Of a DNA stretch of 7,834 bases, positions 5,871-7,834 are shown piece after piece. The notes below the pieces were generated by a model that did not search any database, was not told the DNA's origin, and worked only from the letters and a program-made list of their open reading frames with translations. Location of the stretch: the NCBI GenBank assembly GCA_020718265.1, contig DYSM01000101.1:1-7834 (forward strand). The letters run 5' to 3'. The first letter of the stretch is position 1, and the number at the start of each line of letters is the position of its first letter. A program made the translations under genes and the position numbers. The stretch is from Draconibacterium orientale. Its GTDB lineage: Bacteria; Bacteroidota; Bacteroidia; Bacteroidales; JAADGE01.

Positions 5871-5878
5871 CAAAAGTA
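5871..5878 (-). promoter_or_regulatory. Candidate -7 element of the thrS promoter
   Basis: The minus strand reads TACTTTTG, a perfect match to the Bacteroidota -7 consensus TAnnTTTG. A clear -33 TTTG is not found at 19-20 nt; TGTTTC near 5899-5904 is the nearest candidate. Transcription would start near 5864-5866, giving a leader of about 70 nt to the preferred start codon. Confidence 0.45.
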
Positions 5879-5923
5879 AAAAGTTTTTTTGCTTTAAGGA
5901 AACATTTTTCCGACTTTTTTTAT

Positions 5924-5935
5924 GCAAACGTTTGC
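5924..5935. promoter_or_regulatory. Perfect palindrome GCAAACGTTTGC, LacI/PurR-like operator candidate
   Basis: A perfect 12-bp palindrome with a central CpG, the form typical of LacI/GalR-family operators and close to the core of the Escherichia coli PurR box. It lies between divergent thrS and the outer-membrane protein gene, about 45 bp upstream of the thrS -7 element. A half-site, GCAAACG, recurs at 6031-6037 on the -7/start region of the outer-membrane gene. The binding protein is unknown and not encoded here. Confidence 0.4.
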
Positions 5936-5999
5936 GATTGATTTTTCGGGTGTTGAAATAGTGATTTCGTGAATTAAATTGGACGTTTCGTGTAAAACA

Positions 6000-6031
6000 T
6001 TGTGTAGTTCAATAATTTTTGTTTTACTTTG
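6000..6031 (+). promoter_or_regulatory. Candidate promoter of the outer-membrane protein operon
   Basis: TTG at 6000-6002 is followed after 21 nt by TTACTTTG at 6024-6031, one mismatch from TAnnTTTG. Transcription would begin near 6037, giving a leader of about 26 nt. The half-site GCAAACG (6031-6037) overlaps the end of the -7 element and the start point. Confidence 0.4.
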
Positions 6032-6063
6032 CAAACGGTATAAACATATAAATTATTTTGCCT

Positions 6064-6915
6064 ATGAAAAAAAATCTGTTTTTAATTGCAGCAATGCTCT
6101 TCGCGTTTGTCGGAGGCTTGTCGGCTCAGGAAGACGATGAGTTTACGGTGGATGACGGAGGTTCGGCAGGCTTCAGTTACGGAATAAAAGGTGGCTTGGT
6201 TTCAAGTACGTTTGCTTCCGAGTATCAGAAATTGAGCGGCAGTAACGAAAGTCGCACAGCTTTTTCGGGCGGTTTATTCGCCGAAATTGCATTTTCCGAT
6301 ATGGTTGGACTCTCCGTGGAGGCATTGTACGTGCAGGAAGGCACCTTGAGAATTGACCCACGCTATGTGTATCACTATTCGTCTTACGGAAATTCTCCGT
6401 ATGGCAATACATTCAGCACTCCCGTTACTCAGAAATTAAACAACAGTTTAGTTTTGAGTAAAGCGAACTCTAATGTTATTTTGCATTGTGTAGAAGCTCC
6501 CGTAATGTTGAATGTGTATTTGCCCGAAATGGGCGATGCGCGTCCGAAAATTTATGTCGGAGGTTCGTATGACCACATCCTGATGGCTCAATCACGCGAT
6601 TTGTTAGTTTTATCACGAGGAGATTCTTGGGATGCAACGGGCAATATAGGGTCAGACCCGTCAAGCGATGAGACCTACACATTGCCACAACGTTCAACCG
6701 AAAATGTTACCGAAAGTTTTGAATACTTTAACGTTAGTGCCCTTGCGGGTGCCGAATTTAAAGTCGGTGCATTTTCTGCGGATATTCGATACAAAGTTGG
6801 TTTGAAACCAATTTCGAATTTATCTACATTCAAATTTCAAAACTACGGTCGTCAAGATTTTTCAACAAACACATTGTTTGTGTCTTGCGGTCTTTATTTA
6901 AATGAATTATTTTAG
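6064..6915 (+). CDS. Outer-membrane beta-barrel protein (PorT-like family)
   Basis: 283 aa. The N-terminal signal peptide MKKNLFLIAAMLFAFVGG ends LSA-Q, with likely cleavage after Ala21. An acidic linker (EDDEFTVDD) is followed by strand-like segments: FSYGIKGGLVSSTF, a Gly-rich FSGGLFAEIAF, VGLSVEALYVQEG, then VEAPVMLNVYLP and KIYVGGSYDHIL, as in Bacteroidota PorT-type barrels. The C-terminus LFVSCGLYLNELF ends in Phe, as expected for insertion by the BAM machinery. A TTG six bases upstream also extends the frame, but the ATG at 6064 directly begins the signal peptide. The gene lies 29 nt before a surface lipoprotein gene on the same strand, suggesting an operon in which barrel and lipoprotein work at the cell surface. 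The substrate or partner is not evident; the name PorT here means fold family only, not the type IX secretion component. Confidence 0.8.
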   Translation: MKKNLFLIAAMLFAFVGGLSAQEDDEFTVDDGGSAGFSYGIKGGLVSSTFASEYQKLSGSNESRTAFSGGLFAEIAFSDMVGLSVEALYVQEGTLRIDPRYVYHYSSYGNSPYGNTFSTPVTQKLNNSLVLSKANSNVILHCVEAPVMLNVYLPEMGDARPKIYVGGSYDHILMAQSRDLLVLSRGDSWDATGNIGSDPSSDETYTLPQRSTENVTESFEYFNVSALAGAEFKVGAFSADIRYKVGLKPISNLSTFKFQNYGRQDFSTNTLFVSCGLYLNELF

Positions 6916-6944
6916 TTTCTAAACCAAAAACAAATTTTAATTGT

Positions 6945-7834
6945 ATGAAACGATTATCATTTTTAACATTTTCATTAGTTTTGGGTGCTCTAACCATTTT
7001 CAGCGCCTGCCAAAAAGATGACTTTACAGAAAAAGACGCCATCAATTTGATTAATGACCGAGATGTATCCGATGCAATGATTGCAGATTCGCTTGCAAAC
7101 TCAGTTTATTTGACCATTCAAGTGGTTGATGCTTCGAACGACTACGTTTCTAAAAGTGCAAACAGCCTTGAAGGAATGACAGTTACGGTAAGCAACGGTG
7201 CTGAATTTCAAACCGGAACCACAACCGCAAACGGTATGATTTATTTCAACGACCTTCGCAAAGGTAAAATCTCTTGCCAAGTATCCGGAACAGATTTTAC
7301 GACTGTAGATATCGTGGCAAACGTAACAGCAGCAGGATATTACAGTATCCAAGTGCCTGTTTTATCAACCACCACAGGCTTGACCACAATTAAAGGAAAA
7401 GTTCAATACGAAACAGACCTCACTAACGGTGCACGCGAAGCTGCTGCCGGAGTAAATGTTGTATTGACTGCCGATATGGGCGCATTTTTTAGCAATATCT
7501 CAGGTATCGAATCTATTTCTGTAAGCGGTTTCAATGTTTCGGCAACCTCCGGAACAGACGGTTCTTACCAATTTGCTGTACCTGCCGATGCAAACGGTGA
7601 CATTGTTTACACTGTTGCAGTTCCGCAATTTGAAGCTTCACAAACTATGTTATTGAATAAAAAAGACGGTCAAATCTTAGCGAACGGCAGCAAAAAACAA
7701 ACTGTTACAGCGCGTTTTGGTACAGATTTATCTTCAAAAGCATCAGACATTCCTACAGTAAGCGGTGTTTACGCAGTTTTCTCTGCTCCGAATTACACGC
7801 AAACTGCCGCAGTGTTGCAAGCTGTTTTGTACAA
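6945..7834 (+). CDS. Surface-exposed lipoprotein with carboxypeptidase-regulatory/Ig-like repeats (3' end beyond window)
   Basis: 296 codons are visible with no stop before the window end, so the gene is partial. The start MKRLSFLTFSLVLGALTI is a lipoprotein signal peptide with lipobox FSAC, making Cys22 the lipidated residue. The next residues QKDD match the Bacteroidota lipoprotein export signal (Capnocytophaga consensus QKDDE) that sends lipoproteins to the cell surface. After a helical linker come beta-rich modules: about 54-140, with GMTVTVSNG then TTTANGMIYFNDLRKG, and about 147-230, with IKGKVQY, AAAGVNVVLT and SGTDGSYQFAVPAD. Both have the spacing of carboxypeptidase-regulatory-like or Ig-like folds, in which a T-x-x-(D/N)-G turn is typical. 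A third module may begin near 270. No enzymatic motif is seen. It probably binds a ligand or partner at the surface, perhaps the barrel encoded just upstream. No Shine-Dalgarno. Confidence 0.8.
   Translation, partial: MKRLSFLTFSLVLGALTIFSACQKDDFTEKDAINLINDRDVSDAMIADSLANSVYLTIQVVDASNDYVSKSANSLEGMTVTVSNGAEFQTGTTTANGMIYFNDLRKGKISCQVSGTDFTTVDIVANVTAAGYYSIQVPVLSTTTGLTTIKGKVQYETDLTNGAREAAAGVNVVLTADMGAFFSNISGIESISVSGFNVSATSGTDGSYQFAVPADANGDIVYTVAVPQFEASQTMLLNKKDGQILANGSKKQTVTARFGTDLSSKASDIPTVSGVYAVFSAPNYTQTAAVLQAVLY

Noticed and set aside
5898..5911. Small hairpin GGAAA-CATT-TTTCC followed by T-rich sequence
   Set aside because: The stem is only 5 bp and no plus-strand gene precedes it, so a terminator makes little sense.
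6058..6063. TTG start two codons before the barrel protein's ATG
   Set aside because: The ATG at 6064 directly begins a standard signal peptide (MKKN), and TTG gives no better ribosome-binding context.

Overview
The window most likely comes from a Bacteroidota chromosome, probably Bacteroidales-like, moderately AT-rich. Four signs support this. The threonyl-tRNA synthetase and IF3 sequences look Bacteroidota-like. Promoter-like elements resemble the Bacteroidota -33 TTTG / -7 TAnnTTTG type. Most genes lack a Shine-Dalgarno sequence. A PorT-like outer-membrane barrel sits beside a lipoprotein whose CQKDD motif is of the Bacteroidota surface-export type. No rRNA, tRNA, CRISPR array, integrase or transposase was seen.

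Left part (1-2200), two plus-strand genes: a class II superoxide reductase (194-577) with its own promoter candidate and a clear intrinsic terminator, then a six-helix membrane protein with a complete methyl-accepting signalling domain (685-2019). The pair is bracketed by two arrays of the same degenerate 11-bp unit (TGACTAC plus 4 nt) in opposite orientation, at 1-44 and 2030-2063. A second, 7-bp array (ACTGAWW-like) lies at 2162-2196.

Middle part (2198-5820), minus strand: the conserved translation cluster thrS -> infC -> rpmI -> rplT, ending in a strong 12-bp terminator (2458-2492). Beyond it lies a small amphi-Trp domain gene with its own weaker terminator. infC has no usable ATG, GTG or TTG at its real N-terminus. 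The reading frame and a perfect AGGAGG point to an AUA start at 3792, which fits the known use of non-canonical start codons for IF3 autoregulation. The rpmI-rplT gap is unusually long (149 nt) and has mutually exclusive pairing segments, a possible L20 control element.

Right part (5821-7834): a divergent intergenic region with a perfect TAnnTTTG element for thrS, an inverted repeat in the thrS leader, and a perfect 12-bp palindrome GCAAACGTTTGC resembling LacI/PurR-family operators. It is followed on the plus strand by an outer-membrane beta-barrel gene (6064-6915) and, 29 nt later, a surface lipoprotein gene that runs off the window end (6945 onward). These two probably form a cell-envelope operon.

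No wholly new multi-gene system is proven here. The best candidates for follow-up are the AUA start of infC, the inverted 11-bp arrays around the superoxide reductase/receptor pair, and the receptor's divergent signalling tip.
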